A DNA stretch of 64,000 bases from Streptomyces sp. YIM 121038. Its GTDB lineage: Bacteria > Actinomycetota > Actinomycetes > Streptomycetales > Streptomycetaceae. The notes below the pieces were generated by a model. That model searched no databases, was not told the origin of the DNA, and worked only from the letters and a program-made list of their open reading frames with translations. Position 1 is the stretch's first letter. Every line of letters starts with the position of its first letter. This document shows, one piece after another, positions 8,164 through 16,336 of the stretch. The stretch spans positions 3,038,001 through 3,102,000 of the forward strand of contig NZ_CP030771.1 of the NCBI RefSeq assembly GCF_006088715.1. Reading direction: 5' to 3'. The position numbers and the translations under genes were made by a program.

Positions 8164-8245
8164 GGGGTGTGCTCCTTGGGGTGAAGGAAGGGGGGAAGGG
8201 AGGGAAGGGGGAAGGGCAGAGGGCGGGGAGTGGGGACGGGGTGGT

Positions 8246-9745
8246 TCAGGGGGTGCCGGTGGAGTCGTCGGCGGTGCCGGTCGCGCGGCCCCCGCGCCGC
8301 TTGCGGACGATGCCGTAGGCGGCCGCTGCCGCGACGAGCAGGGCGGCGACGGCGCCGATGGTGATCGGCAGGGCGGCGGACGAGTCCGCCGTGTCGTCGG
8401 CGGACGCAGCGGCCTTCTCCTTCTTCGGCCCGGCGTCCGGGGCCTTCGCGGCCTTGGGCTCCGCGGCCGAGCCGAGGTCGGGCAGCGCGGGCAGCTCCGC
8501 CTTCTCGTCGACGGCGACGGCCAGCGAGACGGGGTCCATCGCGGTGCCCGCCTTGTACAGGGAGCCGAACGCCTTGGCCCCGTCGGCGGTGAGCTTCGCG
8601 GGCGCCTCGGTGACGGCGATGAGGCCGTCCTTCGGCTTGAGGTCGGCGAGGCCCGCGCCGGTGAAGGTGACCAGCGGCGCCTTCTTCTTGGTGAAGTCCC
8701 CGCTGTCGACGTCGGCGTAGAGCGTGCCCTTGCCGTCCTCGACGCCGACCGCGACCCGGCTCAGACCGATGTCGAGCCCGTGCTTCCCGGTGAAGCGGAC
8801 GGCGCCGGTGAAGTCCGCGGCGAGGGTGCGCTTCTTCTTGTCGTACGAGCCCTCGCCGCGCGGGAAGCGGAACAGCGCGCCGCCGTCCTGGGCCCCGGCG
8901 GTCAGGGACCACTTGCCCCGGGCGATGGATCCGGAGACGTACTCGCGGAAGGTGCGGCGCACGCCCCAGTCGACGGCGGCGTCCTCGATGCGCCCGGCGG
9001 CCTTGGCCTTCTCACCGGCCTTCTCACCGGCCTTCTTCGCGGACTTGTCCCTGGACTTCTCCGGGGACTTCTCCGGCTTCTCCGGCTGTTTGCCGCCGGT
9101 GGCCGCGGTGAGGTCCGCCGAGAGGCTCAGCGGGTCGAGTCGCGTGCCCGCCGTGTAGTACCCGGCGAAGGCCTTCGCTCCCCGCGCGGTGAGCGTGGCG
9201 GGGATGTTGGTGAGGGCGATCGGCCCCGAGCCGCCCTTCATGTCGATGCCGGACAGGTTCAGCGAGGCGAACGGCACCTGCGTGGTCGAGGTGACCTTCC
9301 CGGAGCCCTTGGCCTTGCTGACCATGTCGACGTAGAGCGTGCCGGAGCCGCCGGAGACCTTCACGGTGGGGCGGCTGAGTGCCAGGTCGAGCTGGTACGA
9401 GGAGCCCTTCTTGTGGCCGGTGAAGTGCACCCCGCCCGAGAACGCGGCGCTGAAGGCGCCGCTCGCCGGGTCGTAGGACCCCTTGGCGGAGTGGAAGCGG
9501 AACTGGCTGCCGCCGACGGTGGCGGCGCCGCCCGTGAGGTTCCAACTGCCGTGCGCGACGGGCCCGGTGACATAGCTCTGGAAGGAGGACTTGAGGCCCC
9601 AGTCGAGCCTGCCGCCGCGCACGGTGCGCTCCTCGGCGTGGGCGGCGGCCGCCGGGAGCAGAGCGGTGACGAGTCCGGCGAGAACGGCCACGACGACGGG
9701 ACGGGCGCCGTGGCCGCGGCGCGGGCGCGACGGTCTTGACGGCAA
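8246..9745 (-). CDS. HtaA-domain heme-binding protein, membrane-anchored
   Basis: The 499-residue protein has an N-terminal signal peptide (VVVAVLAGLVTALLPAAAAHA-EE) and two HtaA domains, about 43-205 and 255-415, opening with LDWGLKSSFQSYV and VDWGVRRTFREYV. A Lys/Glu/Pro linker lies between them. The C-terminus has one transmembrane helix (PITIGAVAALLVAAAAAYGIV) and a short basic tail, without an LPxTG-like motif. The start is a TTG at 9745 with GGAGGT 5 bp upstream. An iron box sits 44-62 bp before the start, in a region shared with divergent hmuT. It is first in the operon and would bind heme at the membrane surface. Confidence 0.88.
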   Translation of the reverse strand: MPSRPSRPRRGHGARPVVVAVLAGLVTALLPAAAAHAEERTVRGGRLDWGLKSSFQSYVTGPVAHGSWNLTGGAATVGGSQFRFHSAKGSYDPASGAFSAAFSGGVHFTGHKKGSSYQLDLALSRPTVKVSGGSGTLYVDMVSKAKGSGKVTSTTQVPFASLNLSGIDMKGGSGPIALTNIPATLTARGAKAFAGYYTAGTRLDPLSLSADLTAATGGKQPEKPEKSPEKSRDKSAKKAGEKAGEKAKAAGRIEDAAVDWGVRRTFREYVSGSIARGKWSLTAGAQDGGALFRFPRGEGSYDKKKRTLAADFTGAVRFTGKHGLDIGLSRVAVGVEDGKGTLYADVDSGDFTKKKAPLVTFTGAGLADLKPKDGLIAVTEAPAKLTADGAKAFGSLYKAGTAMDPVSLAVAVDEKAELPALPDLGSAAEPKAAKAPDAGPKKEKAAASADDTADSSAALPITIGAVAALLVAAAAAYGIVRKRRGGRATGTADDSTGTP

Positions 9746-9788
9746 GGGACACCTCCAAGTGGAACGACGACGAGCGAGCCCTAGATCG

Positions 9789-9807
9789 TTAGGTAAGGCT
9801 AACCTAA
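9789..9807. promoter_or_regulatory. Iron box between htaA and hmuT
   Basis: TTAGGTAAGGCTAACCTAA differs at one position from the ideal TTAGGTTAGGCTAACCTAA palindrome bound by DmdR/IdeR with Fe(II). It lies 43 bp from the htaA start and 48 bp from the hmuT start, so one site can repress both directions when iron is plentiful. Confidence 0.92.
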
Positions 9808-9855
9808 TCTAAGATCTCGTCATCAGGGAACCACACGACAGGACGGTGGACTTCG

Positions 9856-10866
9856 GTGCGTAAGTCGCGCTCACTCCGGATGGCCGGCGCCTTGGCGGCC
9901 GTACTCGCCCTCGCCCTCAGCGGCTGCGGATCCTCGGGTGACGGCGGCTCAGGAGGCGGGAACGCCAAGGCGAGGACGGCCCACGCCGACCGCCTCGAAC
10001 CGCTCAAGGGCACGCCGGAGCAGAAGCTCCCGGCGACCGTCGAATCCGCCGACGGCAAGAAGGTCACGGTCGAGGACACCAGCAGGATCGTGCCGCTCAG
10101 CGGCGGCCTGAACGAGATCGTGTTCACGCTGGGCCTCGGCGGACACGTCGTGGGCCGGGACATCACCGCGACCTTCGAGCAGGCCGGGAAGCTGCCCGTC
10201 GTGACGCGGGCCCACGACGTGTCGGCGGAGAGCGTGCTCTCCCTGAAGCCGACGGTCGTCCTCGCCGAGAGCACCACGGGACCGGCGGAGGCCGTCGACC
10301 AGATCCGGGACGCGGGCGTCCCGCTCGTCGTCCTCGACCCGGCCAAGGGCCTGGACGACGTCGGCCCGCGCATCGAGGCGGTCGCGAAGGCCCTCGGCGT
10401 GCCGAAGGCGGGCGCGGCCCTCACCTCCCGTACGGAACAACGGCTCGACAAGGTGCGCCGGTCCGTGCCCGCCGGGGCGAAGAAGCCGCGCGTGGCCTTC
10501 CTCTATCTGCGCGGCTCGGCCTCCGTGTATCTGCTCGGCGGCCGCGAATCGGGCGCCCCGTCGCTGCTCGAAGCGGCGGGCGCCGTCGACGCGGGCAAGG
10601 AGTCGGGCCTGAAGAAGGACTTCACGGCGATCACCAGCGAGGCCCTCGCGAAGGCGGCGCCCGACGCGATCCTGGTGATGTCCAAGGGGCTCGACTCGGT
10701 CGGCGGCGTCGACGGCCTGGTGAAGATCCCGGGCGTGGCCGAGACCCCGGCGGGCATGGACCGCCGCGTCGTCTCCGTCGAGGACGGGGTGCTGCTCAAC
10801 TACGGCCCGCGCACGGACCGGGTGCTCGCCTCCCTCGTGGACCAGCTGTACGGGGACGCCGAGTGA
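9856..10866 (+). CDS. hmuT: Heme ABC transporter substrate-binding lipoprotein
   Basis: The 336-residue periplasmic-type binding protein (TroA/FecB fold) has a lipoprotein signal, LALALSGC, with the lipidated Cys near residue 23. RIVPLSGGLNEIVFTLGLGGHVVGRD is the classic N-lobe of heme-binding HmuT proteins. It would receive heme from the HtaA proteins and deliver it to HmuUV. The start is GTG at 9856, 48 bp from the shared iron box. It overlaps hmuU by 4 bp (GTGA), so the two are translationally coupled. Confidence 0.92.
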   Translation: MRKSRSLRMAGALAAVLALALSGCGSSGDGGSGGGNAKARTAHADRLEPLKGTPEQKLPATVESADGKKVTVEDTSRIVPLSGGLNEIVFTLGLGGHVVGRDITATFEQAGKLPVVTRAHDVSAESVLSLKPTVVLAESTTGPAEAVDQIRDAGVPLVVLDPAKGLDDVGPRIEAVAKALGVPKAGAALTSRTEQRLDKVRRSVPAGAKKPRVAFLYLRGSASVYLLGGRESGAPSLLEAAGAVDAGKESGLKKDFTAITSEALAKAAPDAILVMSKGLDSVGGVDGLVKIPGVAETPAGMDRRVVSVEDGVLLNYGPRTDRVLASLVDQLYGDAE

Positions 10867-11954
10867 GTCTCCTGACCAAGTCCGCCGCGGCCCCCGCGCG
10901 GGAGGCCGCCACCGCCCGGCGCGGGCGGCGCGGGACGCCCGCGCTGCTCACCGCCGCCCTGGCCGCCGTGCTCGCCGTGCTGTGCCTGCTGTCCGCGGGG
11001 CTCGGCGCGTACGACATCCCGCTCGGCGACGTCCTCGCCTCCGTCCAGCACCGCGTGGGGCTCGGCGGGCACGCGCTCGACCGGGTGCCGGAGAGCGTGC
11101 TGTGGAAGGTGCGCCTTCCGCGCGTGGCGCTCGCACTGCTTGTGGGCGCCTCGCTGGGCTGCGCGGGCGCGCTGATGCAGGGCGTGTTCGGCAATCCGCT
11201 GGCCGAGCCGGGCGTCATCGGGATCTCCGCCGGCGCGGCCGCGGGCGCGGTCGCCTCGATCGCGCTCGGCCTGAGCTTCCTCGGCAACTGGACCGTCACG
11301 GTGTGCGCGTTCGCCGCCGGTCTCCTCACCGTGCTGCTCGTGTACGCCCTCTCGCGCGAGGGCGGCCGCAGCGAAGTGGTGACGCTGATCCTCACCGGCA
11401 TCGCCGTGAACGCCTTCGCGGGCGCGCTGATCGGCCTGTTCATCTTCTTCGCCGACAACGCCCAGGTCTCCCAGATCACGTTCTGGCAGCTCGGCTCGCT
11501 CGCCCAGGCCACCTGGCCGAAGGTGCTCGCCGTGCTGCCGTGCGCGGCGGTGGGGCTGCTCGTCGCTCCCCTGTACGCCCGCAGGCTCGACCTGCTCGCG
11601 CTCGGGGAGCGGCCCGCGCGGCACCTGGGCGTGGACGTGGAGCGGCTGCGGATCGTCCTGGTGCTGGTGGTGGCGCTGCTCACCGCGGCGGCCGTGGCGG
11701 TGGCCGGGGTCATCACGTTCGTGGGGCTGCTCGTGCCGCACCTGCTGCGGATGGCGGCGGGGCCGGGGCACCGCTTCCTGGTGCCGGGCAGCGCGCTCGG
11801 CGGGGCCGTGGTGCTCGTCGGCGCCGACCTCGCCGCCCGTACGGTGGCGGCCCCCGCCGAGCTGCCGCTCGGCGTCCTCACCGCGCTCTTCGGCAGCCCG
11901 TTCTTCTTCTGGCTGCTGCGCAGGACCCGTCGCAAGCAAGGGGGTTGGGCATGA
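10863..11954 (+). CDS. hmuU: Heme ABC transporter permease
   Basis: A 363-residue FecCD-family permease with about ten transmembrane helices. Conserved landmarks include LRLPR-like KVRLPRVALALLVGASLGCAG, the following GNPLAEPGVIGISAGAAAGA segment and GVITFVGLLVPHLLRMAAGPGHR near the C-terminus, which forms the coupling helix region. It forms the heme channel with HmuV. It overlaps hmuT upstream and hmuV downstream by 4 bp each, giving a tight hmuTUV operon under the iron box at 9789. Confidence 0.92.
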   Translation: MSLLTKSAAAPAREAATARRGRRGTPALLTAALAAVLAVLCLLSAGLGAYDIPLGDVLASVQHRVGLGGHALDRVPESVLWKVRLPRVALALLVGASLGCAGALMQGVFGNPLAEPGVIGISAGAAAGAVASIALGLSFLGNWTVTVCAFAAGLLTVLLVYALSREGGRSEVVTLILTGIAVNAFAGALIGLFIFFADNAQVSQITFWQLGSLAQATWPKVLAVLPCAAVGLLVAPLYARRLDLLALGERPARHLGVDVERLRIVLVLVVALLTAAAVAVAGVITFVGLLVPHLLRMAAGPGHRFLVPGSALGGAVVLVGADLAARTVAAPAELPLGVLTALFGSPFFFWLLRRTRRKQGGWA

Positions 11955-12787
11955 TCGGGCGGCTCTTCGGCGGGCGCGGGCGCGCGCTGCCCGGGCCCGT
12001 GGCACCCGGCGACGTCCTCGCCGAGGCCGTGGACGCGCGGCTCGCGCTCGGCGGCCGTGAGGTCCTCAGGGGCGTGTCGGTGCCGGCCAGGGCGGGCGAG
12101 GTGCTCGCCCTCGTCGGCCCCAACGGCGCCGGGAAGTCCACCCTCCTGGCCGCGCTCGCCGCCGACCTGCCGGTCGCCTCCGGCACCGTGCTGATCCGCG
12201 GCCGGGCTGCCGGGGACTGGCCCCCTCGCGAACTGGCCCTGCACCGGGCCGTGCTGCCGCAGTCGGCGGCGCTGTCCTTCCCCTTCCCCGTCGAGGACGT
12301 CGTCCGGATGGGGCGCGCGCCCTGGGCCGGGACCCGCCTGGAGGAGGACGACGACAAGGTGGTGCGCGAGGCGATGGCCGCCACGGAGGTCGCCGGGTTC
12401 GCGGCGCGGCCGTTCTCCGCGCTCAGCGGCGGCGAGCGGGCCCGGGTCGCGCTCGCCCGCGTGCTCGCGCAGCGGGCGCCGCTGCTGCTGCTCGACGAGC
12501 CGACCGCCGCGCTCGACCTGCGCCACCAGGAGCTGGTCCTCAGGATCTGCCGGGAGCGCGCCGCCGCCGGGGACGCGGTGGTCGTCGTGCTGCACGACCT
12601 GGGTCTCGCGGCGGCGTACGCGGACCGTGCGGTGGTGCTGCACGGTGGGGCCGTGGCCGCGGACGGCGCCCCGTGTGACGTGTTCGACGCGGCGCTGCTG
12701 TCCGGTGTGTATCGCCAGCCGATCGAGGTGTTCCCCCATCCGCGGACCGGAAAGCCGCTGGTCACGCCGGTGCGAGGGGGGAGCTGA
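11951..12787 (+). CDS. hmuV: Heme ABC transporter ATP-binding protein
   Basis: The 278-residue ATPase powers heme import. Residues 56-64 are Walker A (GPNGAGKST). LSGGERARVALARVL is the ABC signature, LLLLDEPTAALD is Walker B, and HD in VVVLHDL is the switch histidine. The ATG at 11951 overlaps the hmuU stop (ATGA), which sets the start although the frame is open further upstream. The N-terminal 25 residues before the ATPase fold are unusual in being Gly/Arg-rich. Confidence 0.92.
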   Translation: MIGRLFGGRGRALPGPVAPGDVLAEAVDARLALGGREVLRGVSVPARAGEVLALVGPNGAGKSTLLAALAADLPVASGTVLIRGRAAGDWPPRELALHRAVLPQSAALSFPFPVEDVVRMGRAPWAGTRLEEDDDKVVREAMAATEVAGFAARPFSALSGGERARVALARVLAQRAPLLLLDEPTAALDLRHQELVLRICRERAAAGDAVVVVLHDLGLAAAYADRAVVLHGGAVAADGAPCDVFDAALLSGVYRQPIEVFPHPRTGKPLVTPVRGGS

Positions 12788-12877
12788 CGGCGACCGCGCC
12801 AACGATCACCGTCGATTTCAGGACAGCACTTGACCTGTCCTTTGCCCATTCCTGGTCATGCCCGAAGTAAGGCTCGG

Positions 12878-12896
12878 TTAAGTTAGGCTCCCCTCA
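12878..12896 (+). promoter_or_regulatory. Iron box upstream of efeO
   Basis: TTAAGTTAGGCTCCCCTCA matches the DmdR/IdeR consensus at about 15 of 19 positions, best in the left half. A partly overlapping second half-site (GTAAGGCTCGGTTA, 12867-12880) lies just before it, which may let two dimers bind. It ends 22 bp before the efeO start. Confidence 0.75.
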
Positions 12897-12918
12897 CTTT
12901 CTTCCATCTGGAGCCTCC

Positions 12919-14085
12919 ATGCACCGCGCCCGTCTCCCCCTCGCCGCCGCCACCGCGGCGGCGGCCCTCGCGGCCCTCACCGGCTGCACCGAGAAGAGCG
13001 ACGGCAAGGGCGGCGACGGGACCGTCAAGGTGACCGCGAGCGACGACAAGTGCGAGGTGTCGAAGAAGGAATTCCCCGCCGGGCACGTGAAGTTGGCCGT
13101 CGAGAACAAGGGCTCCAAGGTCACCGAGGTCTACCTCCTGTTCCCCGACGACCGCATCGTCAGCGAGCGCGAGAACATCGGCCCCGGCACCCGGCAGACC
13201 CTCACCGCCGAGGTGAAGGCGGGCGACTACCGCATCGCCTGCAAGCCCGGCATGAAGGGCAAGGGCATCCGCCAGGACGTGAAGGCGACCGGTGGCGGCA
13301 GGACGGCGAAGCGCGACCCGCGCCTGGACAAGGCGGTGGCCGAATACCGCTCCTACGTCCAGGCGCAGGCCGACGAGACGCTCCCCAAGGTGAAGGTCTT
13401 CACGGACGCGGTCAGGAAGGGCGACCTGGAGGCCGCGAAGAAGGCGTACGCGCCCTCCCGCATCGGCTGGGAGCGCACCGAACCGGTCGCCGAGTCGTTC
13501 GGTGACATCGACCCGAAGGTCGACGTCCGCGAGGACGGGCTCGCCGACGACCAGGACCCCGCGAAGGACTGGACGGGCTGGCACCGCCTGGAGCGCGCGC
13601 TCTGGCAGGACAAGAAGATCGGGCAGCGCGAGAAGGACCTCGCGACGCGGCTCGACAAGGACCTCGCCCACTGGCGCAAGCGCGTCGGCAAGGCCGTGAT
13701 CACCCCGACGTCCATGGCCAACGGCGCCAAGGAGCTCCTCGACGAGGTCGCCACCGGCAAGGTCACCGGCGAGGAGGAGCGCTACTCGCACACCGACCTC
13801 GTCGACTTCAAGGCCAACGTGGAGGGCGCCGAGAAGGCCTACGCCCTGCTCAAGCCGGTGGCGTCGGAGAACGACCCGGCGCTCGCCAAGGAGCTCGACA
13901 AGCAGTTCGCGGCCCTGGACGAGCTCCTCGGCCGGCACCGCGCCGGCAAGGGGACCGCGGACTCCTACGACTTCACGGCGTACGACAAGGTCGGCAAGGC
14001 GGACCGCAAGGAGCTGCTCGACGGCGTGAACGCGCTCGCGGAGCCGCTGTCGAAGCTCGCGGCGGCCGTCGTCGCCTCCAAGTGA
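12919..14085 (+). CDS. efeO: Iron uptake system lipoprotein EfeO
   Basis: The 388-residue protein has a lipoprotein signal (AALAALTGC), an N-terminal cupredoxin-like domain (about 30-125, with the CEVSKKEFPAGHVKLAVENKG pattern) and a C-terminal M75/imelysin-like domain (about 140-385). The HxxE iron ligand motif appears as GWHRLE. EfeO is thought to bind iron outside the membrane and feed EfeU. ATG 12919 follows CTGGAG. It is the first gene of the efeOBU operon behind an iron box. Confidence 0.93.
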   Translation: MHRARLPLAAATAAAALAALTGCTEKSDGKGGDGTVKVTASDDKCEVSKKEFPAGHVKLAVENKGSKVTEVYLLFPDDRIVSERENIGPGTRQTLTAEVKAGDYRIACKPGMKGKGIRQDVKATGGGRTAKRDPRLDKAVAEYRSYVQAQADETLPKVKVFTDAVRKGDLEAAKKAYAPSRIGWERTEPVAESFGDIDPKVDVREDGLADDQDPAKDWTGWHRLERALWQDKKIGQREKDLATRLDKDLAHWRKRVGKAVITPTSMANGAKELLDEVATGKVTGEEERYSHTDLVDFKANVEGAEKAYALLKPVASENDPALAKELDKQFAALDELLGRHRAGKGTADSYDFTAYDKVGKADRKELLDGVNALAEPLSKLAAAVVASK

Positions 14086-14112
14086 CGCGTCCCAGGGAGG
14101 GGAGGCTCAACC

Positions 14113-15384
14113 ATGTCTGAGGAGACCAGCACCGGTGCGCCGTCGCGGCGTTCCCTGCTCGGCTGGGGCGGCGCCGGGCTCGTGCTCGGCGCGGCGGCCG
14201 CGGGCGGCGCGGTCGCGGTGACCCGTGAGGAGTCCGGCGCCGGTGACGCGGTGCCCGCGGCCTCGACCGGCGCGGCCGTCGACTTCCACGGCCCGCACCA
14301 GGCGGGCATCGCGACGCCCGTCCAGGACCGGCTGCACTTCGCCGCGTTCGACGTGAAGACCGAGGACCGCGAGGAGTTCGTGGCGCTCCTGAAGGAGTGG
14401 ACGCGGGCGGCGGCCCGGATGACCGCGGGCCACGCGGTCGGCGAGGGCGCGTTCGGCGGGCTCGCCGAGGCGCCGCCGGACGACACCGGCGAGGCGCTCG
14501 GCCTCAGGCCCTCGCGCCTGACGCTCACCCTCGGCTTCGGCCCTTCCCTGTTCGAGAAGCACGGCGAGCGGTTCGGCCTCGCGGGACGGCGCCCGAAGGC
14601 CCTCGTGGACCTGCCCAAGTTCCCCGGCGACAACCTCGACCGGGCCCGCAGCGACGGCGACCTGTGCGTCCAGGCCTGCGCGGACGATCCGCAGGTCGCG
14701 GTGCACGCGATCCGCAACCTGGCCCGCATCGGCTTCGGCAGGGTCGCCATCCGCTGGTCGCAGCTCGGCTTCGGCAAGACGTCCTCGACCACGCCCGACG
14801 CCCAGACGCCGCGCAACCTCATGGGCTTCAAGGACGGCACCCGCAACATCGCGGGCACCGACGAGGCCCGCCTCGCCCGGCACGTGTGGGTCGGCGAGAA
14901 GGACGGCCCCGACTGGATGACCGGCGGCTCCTACCTCGTCGCGCGCCGCATCCGCATGAACGTCGAGACCTGGGACCGCACGTCGCTGCGCGAACAGGAG
15001 GACGTCTTCGGCCGCGACAAGGGCGAGGGCGCCGCCGTCGGCAAGGCCGAGGAGCGCGACGAGCCGTTCCTGAAGGCGATGAAGCCCGACGCGCACGTAC
15101 GGCTCGCGCACCCCGACTCCAACGGCGGCGCGACGATCCTGCGCCGGGGCTACTCCTTCACCGACGGCACCGACGGACTCGGCCGCCTCGACGCGGGCCT
15201 GTTCTTCCTGGCCTACCAGCGCGACGTGCGCGAGGGCTTCATCCCCGTACAGCGCTCGCTCGCGGCGACGGACGCGCTCAACGAATACATCCAGCACGTG
15301 GGTTCGGCGGTCTTCGCGATCCCGCCCGGGGTGCGGGACAAGGACGACTGGTGGGGCCGCGCGCTGTTCACCGGGAAGGCATGA
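14113..15384 (+). CDS. efeB: Tat-exported Dyp-type peroxidase EfeB
   Basis: The 423-residue heme peroxidase has a Tat signal (SRRSLLGWGGAGLVLG, Arg12-Arg13). The Dyp signature GFKDGT carries the catalytic Asp241, and His333 in AHPD is the likely proximal heme ligand, followed by ILRRGYSFTDG with the conserved Arg. In EfeUOB systems the enzyme oxidises iron or substrate outside the membrane; heme deferrochelation has also been claimed for the family. A GGGAGGGGAGG ribosome site precedes the ATG. It lies 27 bp after efeO and 4 bp before efeU. Confidence 0.93.
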   Translation: MSEETSTGAPSRRSLLGWGGAGLVLGAAAAGGAVAVTREESGAGDAVPAASTGAAVDFHGPHQAGIATPVQDRLHFAAFDVKTEDREEFVALLKEWTRAAARMTAGHAVGEGAFGGLAEAPPDDTGEALGLRPSRLTLTLGFGPSLFEKHGERFGLAGRRPKALVDLPKFPGDNLDRARSDGDLCVQACADDPQVAVHAIRNLARIGFGRVAIRWSQLGFGKTSSTTPDAQTPRNLMGFKDGTRNIAGTDEARLARHVWVGEKDGPDWMTGGSYLVARRIRMNVETWDRTSLREQEDVFGRDKGEGAAVGKAEERDEPFLKAMKPDAHVRLAHPDSNGGATILRRGYSFTDGTDGLGRLDAGLFFLAYQRDVREGFIPVQRSLAATDALNEYIQHVGSAVFAIPPGVRDKDDWWGRALFTGKA

Positions 15385-15388
15385 GGCG

Positions 15389-16261
15389 ATGTTCGGCAAC
15401 TATCTGATCGGCCTGCGGGAGGGCCTGGAAGCCAGCCTCGTGGTGTGCATCCTCGTCGCGTACCTGGTGAAGACCGAGCGGCGCGACGCGCTCGCCCCGG
15501 TGTGGACCGGCATCGGCGTCGCCGTGGCGCTGTCCCTCGGCTTCGGCTGCGCCCTCACCTTCGGCTCGCAGGAGCTGACGTTCGAGGCGCAGGAGGCCCT
15601 GGGCGGCTCCCTGTCGATCCTCGCGGTGGGGCTCGTGACCTGGATGGTCTTCTGGATGCGGCGCACCGCCCGGCATCTGCGGGCGGAGCTGCACGGACGG
15701 CTCGACGCGGCCCTGCGGATGGGCACGGCCGCCCTCGTCGCGACGGCGTTCCTGGCCGTGGGCCGCGAGGGCCTGGAGACCGCCCTGTTCGTCTGGGCGT
15801 CCGTCCGCGCGTCGAACGACGGCACGCACGCGCCGCTGCTCGGCGTGGTCCTCGGCCTGCTCACGGCCGTCGCGCTCGGCTGGCTGTTCTACCGCGGGGC
15901 CCTGCGCATCAACCTCGCCAAGTTCTTCACCTGGACCGGCGCGATGCTCGTCGTGGTGGCGGCGGGCGTCCTCGCGTACGGCGTGCACGACCTCCAGGAG
16001 GCGCGGTTCCTCGGCGGCCTGGAGGACAAGGCGTTCGACATCAGCACGACGATCCCGCCGGACAGCTGGTACGGCACCCTCCTGAAGGGCGTGTTCAACT
16101 TCCAGCCGAACCCGACGGTCCTCCAGGTCGTCGTCTGGTCGCTGTACCTGGTGCCGGTCCTCGCGCTGTTCCTCGCACCGGCCCGCGCGGGCTCCGGCAC
16201 GCCCGCCGACCGGGCCCCGAAGGCCGCGAAAGCGGCGAAGGCCGACGCCTCCGGTTCCTGA
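15389..16261 (+). CDS. efeU: Ferrous iron permease EfeU (FTR1 family)
   Basis: A 290-residue integral membrane protein with seven hydrophobic segments. The two REGLE iron-binding motifs of the FTR1 family are at residues 10-14 (REGLEA) and near 130 (REGLET). The C-terminal AKAAKADASGS tail is cytoplasmic and Lys/Ala-rich. It transports iron oxidised by EfeB and bound by EfeO. The gene order here is O-B-U rather than the U-O-B of Escherichia coli. Confidence 0.93.
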   Translation: MFGNYLIGLREGLEASLVVCILVAYLVKTERRDALAPVWTGIGVAVALSLGFGCALTFGSQELTFEAQEALGGSLSILAVGLVTWMVFWMRRTARHLRAELHGRLDAALRMGTAALVATAFLAVGREGLETALFVWASVRASNDGTHAPLLGVVLGLLTAVALGWLFYRGALRINLAKFFTWTGAMLVVVAAGVLAYGVHDLQEARFLGGLEDKAFDISTTIPPDSWYGTLLKGVFNFQPNPTVLQVVVWSLYLVPVLALFLAPARAGSGTPADRAPKAAKAAKADASGS

Positions 16262-16274
16262 CAGCGCCCCCGCG

Positions 16275-16319
16275 CCCGCTCCCGGCGGGGCCCCGGTAGG
16301 GTTCGGGCCCGGGAGCGGG
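16275..16319 (+). terminator. Hairpin after efeU
   Basis: CCCGCTCCCGG (16275-16285) pairs perfectly with CCGGGAGCGGG (16309-16319). The loop has a further GC-rich stem. It ends the efeOBU transcript or attenuates read-through into the lipoprotein gene at 16337. Confidence 0.65.
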
Positions 16320-16336
16320 GAGAGTGAAGGGGTCCC

